From positions 1-9,408 of the forward strand of contig JAIRUO010000113.1 in NCBI GenBank assembly GCA_031254385.1: a stretch of 9,408 nucleotides of DNA. Direction: 5' to 3'. Below, one piece after another: positions 1 to 6,937 of the stretch (position 1 is its first letter; every line of letters starts with the position of its first letter). Position numbers and translations under genes: made by a program. This stretch comes from Treponema sp. GTDB lineage: Bacteria > Spirochaetota > Spirochaetia > Treponematales > Breznakiellaceae. The notes under the pieces were generated by a model that was not told the DNA's origin, did no database searches, and saw only the letters and a program-made list of their open reading frames with translations.

Positions 1-1
1 G

Positions 2-55
2 TTTCTGGGGTTGCGATAAAAGGAATTGCGAAGCAATTCCACGCAACCCCAGAAA
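2..55. repeat. Long two-part hairpin at window start
   Basis: A 14-base arm (2-15, TTTCTGGGGTTGCG) is exactly complementary to 42-55. Inside it an 8-bp stem (22-29 with 33-40, GGAATTGC/GCAATTCC) closes on a GAA loop, separated from the outer stem by an asymmetric internal loop. No T-run follows directly on either strand, so this is not a classic terminator. It could be a REP-like element, the end of a mobile element, or a processed RNA structure. The window edge prevents seeing which gene lies to its left. Confidence 0.75.
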
Positions 56-67
56 TGTGGCGGAGAG

Positions 68-104
68 AAAACCGCACAAAGGGCGCAGCCCGACTGCGGT
101 TTTT
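68..104. terminator. Probable bidirectional Rho-independent terminator
   Basis: A perfect 9-bp stem (68-76, AAAACCGCA, with 95-103, TGCGGTTTT) begins with an A-run and ends in a T-run to 104, so it could end transcription in either direction. A second small hairpin (GGGC-GCA-GCCC, 81-91) sits in its loop. A third hairpin (GCCCC-GTA-GGGGC, 115-127) follows. It could end the minus-strand methyltransferase transcript or a plus-strand gene left of the window. Confidence 0.55.
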
Positions 105-144
105 CGGAGCCCGAGCCCCGTAGGGGCGAAGCGTATACAATCCT

Positions 145-161
145 GTTGTGCGCAGTACACC
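145..161 (+). repeat. Left arm of 17-bp inverted repeat bounding the methyltransferase
   Basis: GTTGTGCGCAGTACACC matches the reverse complement of 1076-1092 at 16 of 17 positions. It lies 13 bases beyond the stop codon of the methyltransferase gene. The first seven bases fit the integron core-site consensus GTTRRRY at six of seven positions. They could equally be the terminal repeat of a small transposable unit. I see no target-site duplication next to the arms. Confidence 0.75.
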
Positions 162-174
162 GTTTTTTTGAATA

Positions 175-996
175 TTATTTGATGATTTTTTTCTTATAAT
201 TATAAATATCACCACCCATTACTGATTTATAATATATGTGTTCAAATCCTAATCGGATCATATCTTTATCCAATTCTTTTCTCCTATCATCTTCACCTAT
301 GCAAGTAATAATATACCCGCCATCCTTAACAACTCGGGTCATCTCCTCCATTTCCTCATTGAGATCATCTCCCATTACATGCCCAGACATTACTATATCA
401 AAGCTATTATCAGGAAATGGTATTTCTTCTATTGTTCCATCAGAAATCCTCATATTCTTAATCCCAAGTCTATTTCTTTTTTGTCTTAAATATTCCCGTA
501 ACCTGTCTACAGGATCAATTGCATAAATTTCTTTTGCCTCTTTTACGACTGCAAAAGCCAGCCGTCCTGTACCACTACCTATATCCAATACGACTTTGTT
601 ATGAAAATCAACCATTGATAATAATGTCTCGGGTTTCCAGTATTTTATATAATCAAGCTCTTCCATAATTTCTGGGTATACATAGACAACAAAACTGTCT
701 TTAGCATCTAAAATATACATTTCACTTTTTCTTACGGCATCTTCTGTTAATTTTTCAGGTACATTTTTGACTAATTCTTTTATTCTCTCTCTTGTTTCTG
801 GACATTTCTCACAAAAATACCATTGTATTGCTGGATTATATGCGAGTACAATTCCTAAATGATTTCTATATTCATTATTAGAATAGTGTCCAACCGTTGT
901 TTTACCCATACCTAGAAAATATTCGATAATCCATTTATCCATTAATAATAATGTGTTTATGGAATATAGTTCGGGATTGATCCAATTAAATGACAT
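175..996 (-). CDS. Class I SAM-dependent methyltransferase (Methyltransf_11-like)
   Basis: A 273-residue protein predicted to transfer a methyl group from S-adenosylmethionine to an unknown substrate in the cytoplasm. Motif I of the Rossmann fold is VLDIGSGTG (about residues 136-144). The acidic residue ending strand 2 is D161 in YAIDP. The later motif IPFPDNSFDIV (192-202) and the VVKDGGYII strand (222-230) are typical of the family. The first 120 residues form a separate N-terminal region with a C62-x2-C65 pair (FCEKCPE) that could bind metal. The ATG has GGAGGA four bases upstream. The gene is much more AT-rich than its neighbours, has its own strong promoter and lies between inverted repeats, which together suggest horizontal acquisition. 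Substrate cannot be told; resistance, small-molecule or RNA methylation are all possible. Confidence 0.85.
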   Translation of the reverse strand: MSFNWINPELYSINTLLLMDKWIIEYFLGMGKTTVGHYSNNEYRNHLGIVLAYNPAIQWYFCEKCPETRERIKELVKNVPEKLTEDAVRKSEMYILDAKDSFVVYVYPEIMEELDYIKYWKPETLLSMVDFHNKVVLDIGSGTGRLAFAVVKEAKEIYAIDPVDRLREYLRQKRNRLGIKNMRISDGTIEEIPFPDNSFDIVMSGHVMGDDLNEEMEEMTRVVKDGGYIITCIGEDDRRKELDKDMIRLGFEHIYYKSVMGGDIYNYKKKIIK

Positions 997-1015
997 TTTA
1001 TCCTCCGTTTTTTTA

Positions 1016-1044
1016 AATATATTATCTTAAAAATATTTTGTCAA
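1016..1044 (-). promoter_or_regulatory. Sigma-70-type promoter of the methyltransferase gene
   Basis: Read on the minus strand, a perfect -35 box TTGACA (1039-1044) is followed after exactly 17 bases by TATATT (1016-1021), five of six matches to the -10 consensus. The Shine-Dalgarno sequence GGAGGA (1001-1006) and the ATG at 996 follow at once, giving a short leader. The promoter lies inside the inverted repeats, so any mobile unit would carry it along. Confidence 0.75.
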
Positions 1045-1075
1045 TATATATTTTTATTATTTTTGTATATTCTTA

Positions 1076-1092
1076 GGTGTATTGCGCACAAC
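1076..1092 (-). repeat. Right arm of 17-bp inverted repeat
   Basis: GGTGTATTGCGCACAAC is the partner of 145-161 with one mismatch. It sits about 30 bases upstream of the -35 box of the methyltransferase promoter. Sequence outside the arm returns to the ordinary spacer composition of the neighbourhood. Confidence 0.75.
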
Positions 1093-1120
1093 TACCTATA
1101 TGCCAACAGTAATAGCAAAT

Positions 1121-1176
1121 AAAAAAATAGTTAGGGGCTAGGCAGCATCCCCGTTCACCAGTCCCTAGCCCCTAAC
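1121..1176 (-). terminator. Rho-independent terminator of the HU-like gene
   Basis: A 13-bp perfect stem (GTTAGGGGCTAGG at 1130-1142, complement at 1164-1176) has a 21-base loop. Read on the minus strand it is followed by TATTTTTTTATTT, a clear T-tract (1121-1127 on the plus strand is A7). It begins five bases after the HU-like gene's stop codon. The stem sequence CCTAGCCCCTAAC also occurs in the C-rich tract at 2353-2365, so the terminator appears to be built from two opposed copies of a local repeat motif. Confidence 0.7.
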
Positions 1177-1180
1177 ACCC

Positions 1181-1894
1181 TCACGCTACGGTAAATACCT
1201 TACCGTACGTTACGCTCTGAGGTTCTTTCAGGTGCTTTGCTCCCTGGCAGTATTGTGTAACCAGTTTGAGATGCCAGCGTCCCTTTTTGAGAGCAGGGAT
1301 TACCGCTATTATCTCGGATGGATTATTCACAACAAACTCCGAGTTATCTATCTTTATGGTCGCTTCCGTAGTCTTTTCCGGAATGAAGTAAAGGCCGCAT
1401 GAGGGATCCGGCCCAATTACTTTTAACCTGTTCCCTGTGATCTTTATGTTCTTGCCAGGTGTCAGGTTTGTGTCTACCATACCGGTTTTGACATCTGTCA
1501 CGGTATAAATATAGTTCTTGATCGTTGCATTGTGTTTCTTGACTTTTAGCCTTTTCGGGGTATCCCGTAAAAGCGCCCCTGACCGCATCCTAAGCTTTAT
1601 TTCATGCCGACTTGGGTCAAACCCATCATCTATTCCGTCGAAAACCCCCTTTATGGTCGTTTTTATATGGAATAGTTCTGTGTTAATGCTGCCGCCTTGA
1701 GAGACTATTTCCTCTACAGCAGCCTTGATACCTTCCCATACCCCACGGATTGCTGAAGGGGATAGCCCGATATTGCGACTGATCAAATTATCAACTATAT
1801 CATCAAAGTTATAGCTTCTAGAATTGATCACCTGAGCTCTGTATTTATTGGTTTCTCCAATGAGCCCGTTTGGTTCAAGTACATAATTTATCAT
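1181..1894 (-). CDS. HU-like DNA-binding protein with C-terminal DUF4469 domain
   Basis: A 237-residue protein with the layout of the Bvu_2165-type family: an IHF/HU-like N-terminal half (about residues 1-120) joined to an Ig-like DUF4469 half (about 125-237). Recognisable parts are YNFDDIVDNLISRN and GVWEGIKAAVEEIVSQGGSIN in the HU-like half. The DUF4469 half has LTPGKNIKITGNRLKVIG, the hydrophobic stretch EIIAVIPALKKGRWHLKLVTQ, and a final SVTYGKVFTV strand. No signal peptide is seen, so it is probably cytoplasmic and nucleoid-associated. The ATG is supported by AAGGAGA nine bases upstream. Its cellular role is not established. A long structured leader lies upstream and a good terminator downstream, so it appears to be a single-gene transcript. 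Confidence 0.8.
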   Translation of the reverse strand: MINYVLEPNGLIGETNKYRAQVINSRSYNFDDIVDNLISRNIGLSPSAIRGVWEGIKAAVEEIVSQGGSINTELFHIKTTIKGVFDGIDDGFDPSRHEIKLRMRSGALLRDTPKRLKVKKHNATIKNYIYTVTDVKTGMVDTNLTPGKNIKITGNRLKVIGPDPSCGLYFIPEKTTEATIKIDNSEFVVNNPSEIIAVIPALKKGRWHLKLVTQYCQGAKHLKEPQSVTYGKVFTVA

Positions 1895-1911
1895 AATATG
1901 TACTCTCCTTT

Positions 1912-1927
1912 GCAGGTTAATACCTGC
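1912..1927. promoter_or_regulatory. Small dyad next to the Shine-Dalgarno of the HU-like gene
   Basis: GCAGGT (1912-1917) and ACCTGC (1922-1927) form a 6-bp dyad with a four-base spacer. It ends one base before the AAGGAGA ribosome-binding site of the HU-like gene (1904-1910). It could be a protein operator or an RNA hairpin affecting translation; the sequence alone does not decide. Confidence 0.4.
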
Positions 1928-1947
1928 TGTTTAGTTTGAGGCGCAGA

Positions 1948-2071
1948 AATCGGGCCCGATTCGTGGCGAGGGTTTCATACCCCACCCCTTTGGGGTGGTC
2001 ACGAGGGTATGAAACCCGAGTCCAATACCTTTAGAGAACAACAACCACGCTGCTCTGCGGCGAGGTTGTTG
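1948..2071 (-). repeat. Cluster of three palindromes in the HU-like gene leader
   Basis: Read leftward, the first is CAACAACC/GGTTGTTG (2039-2046 with 2064-2071). The next is a strong two-part hairpin: 13 bp (1970-1982 with 2005-2017, GGGTTTCATACCC) enclosing CACCCC/GGGGTG (1983-1988 with 1992-1997). The last is the 14-bp perfect palindrome AATCGGGCCCGATT (1948-1961). None is followed by a T-run. They lie between a candidate promoter and the HU-like start codon, so they would fold in the mRNA leader. A reading frame crosses them but is probably not coding. Confidence 0.6.
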
Positions 2072-2095
2072 ATTTCCAATATCTCTGGTATCATA

Positions 2096-2124
2096 AATAT
2101 ACGTTTTAAAGAGGCTGACGGCAA
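2096..2124 (-). promoter_or_regulatory. Candidate promoter for the HU-like gene
   Basis: On the minus strand TTGCCG (2119-2124, four of six to the -35 consensus) is followed after 17 bases by TATATT (2096-2101, five of six to the -10 consensus). Transcription would start near 2089 and give a leader of about 195 bases. I see no better candidate closer to the gene. Confidence 0.4.
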
Positions 2125-2183
2125 CAAATTTTACGAAAATTAGTAGAATTTTCACATGCAAAAGGAAAACACGTTATACAGCC

Positions 2184-2265
2184 ACATGAAGGTTCTTCAT
2201 GTACTAACATGTAAGGTCTTCATGTACTAACATGAAGGGTCTTCATATAGTCACAAGAAGTGTAC
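2184..2265. repeat. Three and a half 23-bp tandem palindromic repeats
   Basis: Full units are 2184-2206, 2207-2229 and 2230-2252, with a partial unit at 2253-2265. Each begins ACATG and carries TCTTCAT, and units one and two end in TACTA. Unit one holds a perfect 7-bp dyad CATGAAG-GTT-CTTCATG (2185-2201). Across the junction of units two and three there is a second dyad TTCATG-TACTAA-CATGAA (2219-2236). Differences between units are small substitutions and compensating one-base indels. The array lies between the divergent HU-like and helicase genes. An iteron-like or operator array is possible, and so is neutral repeat expansion. Confidence 0.75.
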
Positions 2266-2310
2266 AGGGGAGTGGCAGGTTGGGTGGAAAAGCAGGCCAA
2301 ACCTCTTTCT

Positions 2311-2370
2311 TCCCTAGTCCCTAGCCCCCAGTCCCCTAGTCCCTTTAGTCCCCTAGCCCCTAACCCCTAA
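2311..2370. repeat. Degenerate CCCTAR tract; G-quadruplex-prone on the minus strand
   Basis: Short 7- to 9-base units of the type TCCCTAG or CCCCTAA are repeated about eight times. The complementary strand has eight runs of three to five G separated mostly by three- to six-base loops, which is the pattern of intramolecular G-quadruplexes. The tract ends 18 bases before the helicase start codon, so it would lie in that mRNA leader or its promoter region. The motif recurs in the terminator stem at 1164-1176, and a related G-rich form occurs after 9302. Confidence 0.7.
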
Positions 2371-2388
2371 ATCCTATATCCTTCTTCC

Positions 2389-4458
2389 GTGTCCAAGCTA
2401 AACATCACCAGCGAGCTTAACGGCCCACAGTTGCAGGCCGTCACTTCTTTGGAAGGGCCAGTCCTTATTATTGCCGGAGCGGGTTCCGGCAAGACCAGGG
2501 TAATCACATACCGGATTGCGCAGATGCTGGAAAAGGGCATACCTCAGCACGCAATCCTTGCCCTTACCTTTACCAACAAGGCTGCAAGGGAAATGGAAAA
2601 CCGAGTCAAGGAACTGACTGGGAAAAAACTCCAGGCCCTTACGGTATGCACCTTCCACGCCTTTGGGGTAAAGATACTGCGCGAAGAAATAGAGGCCCTG
2701 GGTTATAGAAAGAATTTTTCTATCTATGATGAAACAGACCGCACTGAGCTAATAAAGGAAAGCCTTAGGGAAATCAAGCATAGCTCTGAAGGGGTTGACC
2801 TTTATAGCCTGGGCCAGCTTTTTTCCAATGTCAAAATAGGAAGGATGAAATGGGGCATAGTTGACGGGAGCGGCCAATATGCAGATACAAGCTGGGAGCC
2901 GGTATACAATGAATATCAGCACAGCCTCAAGGTTTTTAACGCCCTGGACTTTGATGACCTTTTGACCGTCCCCATTAAGTTGTTTGAAAATAATCCAGAG
3001 ATCCTTGAAAAATACAAACACCGCTACCGCTACATCATGATTGACGAATTCCAGGACACGAGCCTTATTCAGTATAAACTTATGAAGATGCTGGCAACAC
3101 GGCCTGATGGCGAGAAAGCCAATATCTGTGTGGTTGGGGATGACGACCAGACCATTTACTCGTGGCGTGGGGCAAGTTTTGAAAACCTGATACGTTTTGA
3201 AAAGGACTTCCCCGGAACCTTGGAAATAAAGCTGGAACAGAATTACCGTTCCACTACAACTATTCTGGAAGCGGCCAACGGCGTCATTTCCCATAACACA
3301 AACCGCAAAGAAAAACGCCTGTGGACAGGCGGAGGAAGCGGAAAACCCATAGAGCTTTATTTCCCGGAAAACGACAGCAAAGAAGCGGAGTTTATCGCCT
3401 CAAAAATAAAAGAACTGCGCTTTACAGAAAACTTAAAATACGATGACTTTGGCGTATTGATACGCACCAATTCACAAATCGACTGCATAGAAGAAGCGTT
3501 CCTTGGCGAAGACATCCCCTGCAAAGTTTCTGGCGGCATGAGTTTCTTTGAGCGCAAGGAAATCAAAGACATACTGTCCTACCTTAGGGTTATCGCAAAT
3601 CCCAATGACGATATTAATCTATTGAGGATCATCAACACGCCCCGGAGGGGTATAGGCAAGACTTCCATCGCCATGCTTTCGGAACTGGCAAAGAAAAACC
3701 GTTCCAGCCTTTGGGACAGCCTAAGCCGTTTTAGCCTGGCAAAAGAACAGGGCCAGGATTATCTTTTTGCGGATAAAAAAGGCGGAAACGAAATCGAAGG
3801 CTTCATGAGCCTAATAGAAAAACTGCGCGAGGACCTGGTCGGCAAAAAAGGCCTTTCCGGAAAAGTCCTGGAAATGGTAGAAACCATTAACTACTGGGGC
3901 TATCTGGTAACTGAATTCAGCAAGGATGAAAAAAAAGCCCGCTGGAAATACGCGAACATCAATTACCTAATAGAAATGATTAGAAACTGGGAAAACGATC
4001 CCGACAATCTTGACACAGGGCTTTTCGCATACCTAAACCGCATCGGCCTGCTTACCCGCACCGACAATAATGAAGATTCCACCAACAAAGTAAACCTCAT
4101 GACCATACACGCCAGCAAGGGCCTTGAGTTCCCGGTGGTTTTTATCGCGGGCGCAGAAAAAGGAATTATCCCCCACGATCGCAGCCTGGAAGATGCGGGT
4201 TTCGACACGAATCCCATGGAAGAAGAACGTCGGCTCTTCTATGTCGCCATAACCAGGGCCAGGGACAAACTCTTTATCACAAGCTGCCATAAACGCAAAC
4301 GCCTACAAACCATCAGCGAACAGCAACCCTCCCCTTTCCTTGCCGAAATCCCCGCACAGCTCATCGAAAATCACGGCGACGCTACAGAAGATCAAACCAG
4401 CAGCCAAGACAGCGCCGAAATGTTCTTCTCCAAAATGCGCGAGCGTTACAGTACGTGA
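2389..4458 (+). CDS. ATP-dependent DNA helicase, UvrD/Rep/PcrA family
   Basis: A complete 689-residue superfamily 1A helicase that would use ATP to move 3'-to-5' on single-stranded DNA in repair or replication restart. The Q motif includes Q14 in LNGPQLQAV. Motif I is AGAGSGKTR (29-37), Ia LTFTNKAAREME (59-70), II MIDEFQD (217-223), III VVGDDDQTIYSWRGA (248-262), IV QNYRS (284-288), V VNLMTIHASKGLEFP (from 568) and VI EERRLFYVAITRAR (about 612-625). Length fits the Rep/PcrA group. The start is GTG; no other in-frame start lies between it and the conserved N-terminus, and no Shine-Dalgarno sequence is visible. I cannot choose between rep, pcrA and uvrD from one gene, so no symbol is given. Confidence 0.95.
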   Translation: MSKLNITSELNGPQLQAVTSLEGPVLIIAGAGSGKTRVITYRIAQMLEKGIPQHAILALTFTNKAAREMENRVKELTGKKLQALTVCTFHAFGVKILREEIEALGYRKNFSIYDETDRTELIKESLREIKHSSEGVDLYSLGQLFSNVKIGRMKWGIVDGSGQYADTSWEPVYNEYQHSLKVFNALDFDDLLTVPIKLFENNPEILEKYKHRYRYIMIDEFQDTSLIQYKLMKMLATRPDGEKANICVVGDDDQTIYSWRGASFENLIRFEKDFPGTLEIKLEQNYRSTTTILEAANGVISHNTNRKEKRLWTGGGSGKPIELYFPENDSKEAEFIASKIKELRFTENLKYDDFGVLIRTNSQIDCIEEAFLGEDIPCKVSGGMSFFERKEIKDILSYLRVIANPNDDINLLRIINTPRRGIGKTSIAMLSELAKKNRSSLWDSLSRFSLAKEQGQDYLFADKKGGNEIEGFMSLIEKLREDLVGKKGLSGKVLEMVETINYWGYLVTEFSKDEKKARWKYANINYLIEMIRNWENDPDNLDTGLFAYLNRIGLLTRTDNNEDSTNKVNLMTIHASKGLEFPVVFIAGAEKGIIPHDRSLEDAGFDTNPMEEERRLFYVAITRARDKLFITSCHKRKRLQTISEQQPSPFLAEIPAQLIENHGDATEDQTSSQDSAEMFFSKMRERYST

Positions 4459-4472
4459 AAACCTCGAAAATA

Positions 4473-4621
4473 TAACCACGGATTACACTGATTTTGACGG
4501 ATTGCACGGATTGGAGAGATAAATAATCCTCTTTTCCTTATCCGTGAAAATCCGTGTTAATCAAGAGGGGAACCTTCACCGCTGTGCGGTTCGGTTGAGT
4601 ATACCGCGCAATCCGTGGTTA
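4473..4621. repeat. ATCCGTG-type palindromic repeat between convergent genes
   Basis: A 12-bp perfect outer inverted repeat (TAACCACGGATT at 4473-4484, complement at 4610-4621) encloses several more CACGGATT or ATCCGTG units: 4496-4503, 4504-4512, about 4540-4546 and 4550-4556. The right half is split by about 46 bases (4562-4608) that hold ACCGC-TGT-GCGGT (4578-4590) and a second ACCGC (4603-4607) able to pair alternatively. The element fills the spacer between the helicase and chemoreceptor stop codons. It may end both transcripts by folding, although neither side has a T-run. It looks like a dispersed intergenic repeat. Confidence 0.65.
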
Positions 4622-4633
4622 AAATTCTTAGAC

Positions 4634-6829
4634 CTATTCTGTCTTAAACCTGGAAACCTCGGTCATTAGGTGCTTGATGCCTTCGCGGTTTTGGCCGCTT
4701 ATTTCGTTTACACGGTTTACTGCCACGTTGATCTGGTCAGCGCCGCTGGCCATCTCGTTCATGCCGCCGGTGATCTCCTGGGTTACTTTTTCAAGGTTGT
4801 GGCTTTCCTGGATTACCTCATTTGCCCCCTGAAGCATTTCATCAGTGCCGCTGGTTACCTGACGGGTAATTTCGTTCAGTCTCCCTACCCCTTCAAGAAC
4901 TTGCTTGCTCCCCTGTCCCTGCTCTTCCATCGCGTTGCGGATGGTTTCTTCCTGGTCCGCTACGGTCTTGACGCTTGAATCAATGGCCTCGAACTTGCTG
5001 AGTACGTTTTCAGTGGATTTTGAAATCTTGTCGATTGAATTCTTGATCTTCTTCAAAACGTTTCCAATGGTCTTGGATTGTTCGCTGGAACTTTCTGCAA
5101 GTTTGCGGATCTCATCTGCAACTACGGCAAAGCCCTTGCCCGCTTCTCCGGCGTGGGCAGCTTCGATAGCGGCGTTCATAGAAAGCAGGTTGGTCTGGCT
5201 TGCGATATTCGCCATTACCGTATTGATCTCCAAAAGACCTTCGGACTCCTTGGAGATTTCCTGTATGTCGGATGACACTTCCTGCAATCCGGTACGGCCC
5301 ACATCGGAGGCATCCAGCAATTCCTTTACATTGTCGCTGTTTTTAATGAGGGTATCTGTAACAGAGCGTATATTGGCTACCATTTCTTCAATGGCTGACG
5401 AAGCTTGCGAAACATTTGTGCCCTGCTCTACAACATGCCCGTCAAGTTTTTGGATATTCAAAGTGAGCTGTTCCATGGTTGCGTTAGTTTCGGTAACGCT
5501 GGCGCTCTGGTTGATTACCCGGCCCTTGATGCTCTGGATATTGGCGGTTATTTCGTTCACCGCTGCGGCGGTCTCGTTCATGTTGCTCGCCAGGTCGTTA
5601 CCGACATCGGACAGCTTTGAGGCTTCGGTTTTGATGGTAACAACAAGGGTTCTGATCTTCTCCAGGGTCTCGTTGAAGTACTTAGCCAAATCGCCTATTT
5701 CGTCTTTTGTCTGGACATTGATAACTTTAGTCAGATCCCCTTCGCCTTCGGAGATGTCTTTGAGGGTATTGGTAACGCCGATTAGGGGCTTAACAATAGA
5801 GCTGGTCACAAAGAAAGTAATAACCGCGATAACGATTAGCACCCCGACAGTAAAGAGTATCGCCCACAACATTGTGTCCCGAACAGGCCTGGTTATTTCA
5901 TCCGTGGGAATAATTATTACAACGCACCAGGGGGTGGCTATATCGGTGATAATAATGGGCTGGTATATAAGATGGACAGTAGTTTTCAAATTTGCCGAAT
6001 AGGTCTCTATGACAACGGCCTTTCCATCCTCGCCGCCGTTCTTAATCGCCTGAACCACACGGGGCAGCTCATTGCCCAGCAATGCCCTTTCCGTGGCGTT
6101 GGTATTTATATTATCCTTAATCCGCGCCTGGTCAAAATGGGCCATTATCGTACCGTTATTTGAATACACGCCGGCGGATCCTTCGCCGTTAAATATATTT
6201 TGTCGTATATCATCGACTATGTTCTGCATTTGGCTTACATAGTTAATTCCCACCAGGGCCACAGGCCTGTTTCTTGCATCCATTACTGGGAACATTGTGG
6301 AAACAACGGGAACATTTCCACGACCAGCAACATCCCTCCAGACCGGATCCAAAAGAACGGCTTTATCGGTCATGGAGCCCAGATAACCCTGCCAGCCATC
6401 GTAGCCCACATCTGACAGATCCTCAACTCGGCCTGTATTCATTCTGGTAAAGTAAGCCTTGAACTGCCCACCCATTCGGGCATCATTGCTATCGATAGTA
6501 TTGGGAAGCCAGGCAGTCCAGATGCCCGTAATATTTTCATTCTGCTCAATTACGCTGTTTAGAATATCGCTAAACATAGTCCGCCGCATATCTTCTGTTA
6601 TGCTATCGTAGCCGTGAAATATCTCGGCAAGCACAGACGTGTAATCGGTGTACACTTCTATGCGCCTTTGAATTTCAATAGAGGATGCCCTTGCCAATTC
6701 GTCTGCGAATTCATAGGTGGTACTTGTCTGCATGCTGCTGGACCGTATGAGGGTAAAAACCAGCACAATCGCTACTGCCGACAGAACCATAGCAATGATG
6801 ATTGCTGTAAACTTTAATCTAAGGCCCAT
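4634..6829 (-). CDS. Methyl-accepting chemotaxis protein with dCache-type sensor
   Basis: A complete 731-residue transmembrane chemoreceptor that would signal to CheW/CheA. A first membrane segment (about residues 6-28) leads to a periplasmic region (about 30-318) with dCache-like features such as [24 protein letters not shown] (175-198). A second membrane segment (about 322-345) leads to a HAMP domain (about 346-397, with KPL and [11 protein letters not shown]). The coiled-coil signalling domain follows, with hairpin tip [18 protein letters not shown] and [16 protein letters not shown] (545-579). The ligand is unknown: I do not see the usual WY pair of amino-acid-binding dCache domains, and the usual Asp after the VG turn is replaced by INY. 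It ends SRFKTE without a CheR-docking pentapeptide. GGAGGA five bases before the ATG supports the start. Confidence 0.95.
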   Translation of the reverse strand: MGLRLKFTAIIIAMVLSAVAIVLVFTLIRSSSMQTSTTYEFADELARASSIEIQRRIEVYTDYTSVLAEIFHGYDSITEDMRRTMFSDILNSVIEQNENITGIWTAWLPNTIDSNDARMGGQFKAYFTRMNTGRVEDLSDVGYDGWQGYLGSMTDKAVLLDPVWRDVAGRGNVPVVSTMFPVMDARNRPVALVGINYVSQMQNIVDDIRQNIFNGEGSAGVYSNNGTIMAHFDQARIKDNINTNATERALLGNELPRVVQAIKNGGEDGKAVVIETYSANLKTTVHLIYQPIIITDIATPWCVVIIIPTDEITRPVRDTMLWAILFTVGVLIVIAVITFFVTSSIVKPLIGVTNTLKDISEGEGDLTKVINVQTKDEIGDLAKYFNETLEKIRTLVVTIKTEASKLSDVGNDLASNMNETAAAVNEITANIQSIKGRVINQSASVTETNATMEQLTLNIQKLDGHVVEQGTNVSQASSAIEEMVANIRSVTDTLIKNSDNVKELLDASDVGRTGLQEVSSDIQEISKESEGLLEINTVMANIASQTNLLSMNAAIEAAHAGEAGKGFAVVADEIRKLAESSSEQSKTIGNVLKKIKNSIDKISKSTENVLSKFEAIDSSVKTVADQEETIRNAMEEQGQGSKQVLEGVGRLNEITRQVTSGTDEMLQGANEVIQESHNLEKVTQEITGGMNEMASGADQINVAVNRVNEISGQNREGIKHLMTEVSRFKTE

Positions 6830-6880
6830 AAGAATCCTCCTGCATTTTGCTAAACATAAATAAATACTATGGACAATAAC

Positions 6881-6909
6881 ATTTTACCACAGTTCCCCAC
6901 ATGTTACAA
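6881..6909 (-). promoter_or_regulatory. Candidate promoter of the chemoreceptor gene
   Basis: On the minus strand TTGTAA (6904-6909, four of six) and TAAAAT (6881-6886, five of six) are exactly 17 bases apart. The start codon at 6829 would follow a leader of about 45 bases. This suggests the chemoreceptor is transcribed separately from the upstream metal-binding gene, although read-through is possible because I see no terminator between them. Confidence 0.55.
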
Positions 6910-6937
6910 TACTATAGTAAAGCAGTCAGTAATTATT

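Noticed and set aside
74..154. Full integron attC site at the left end of the methyltransferase unit
   Set aside because: GCACAAA (74-80) can pair with TTGTGC (146-151), but the inner boxes do not form one long imperfect hairpin; local hairpins dominate instead, and the second core site lacks GTT.
1931..2161. A 76-codon minus-strand reading frame beginning with TTG, upstream of the HU-like gene
   Set aside because: It has no recognisable domain and no clear ribosome-binding site, and runs across several strong palindromes that constrain its sequence at the DNA or RNA level. It is more likely leader sequence than a gene.
2184..2265. Possible small CRISPR array
   Set aside because: Repeats are directly joined without unique spacers, the units diverge, and no cas gene is nearby.
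2162..2388. Promoter for the helicase gene
   Set aside because: TATAGT at 2246-2251 looks like a -10 box, but no acceptable -35 lies 16-18 bases upstream, so I do not annotate it.
4905..6002. Long plus-strand open frame opposite the chemoreceptor
   Set aside because: It lies antisense to the highly conserved signalling and HAMP region of a clear chemoreceptor, has no recognisable domain, and is explained by codon bias of the real gene.
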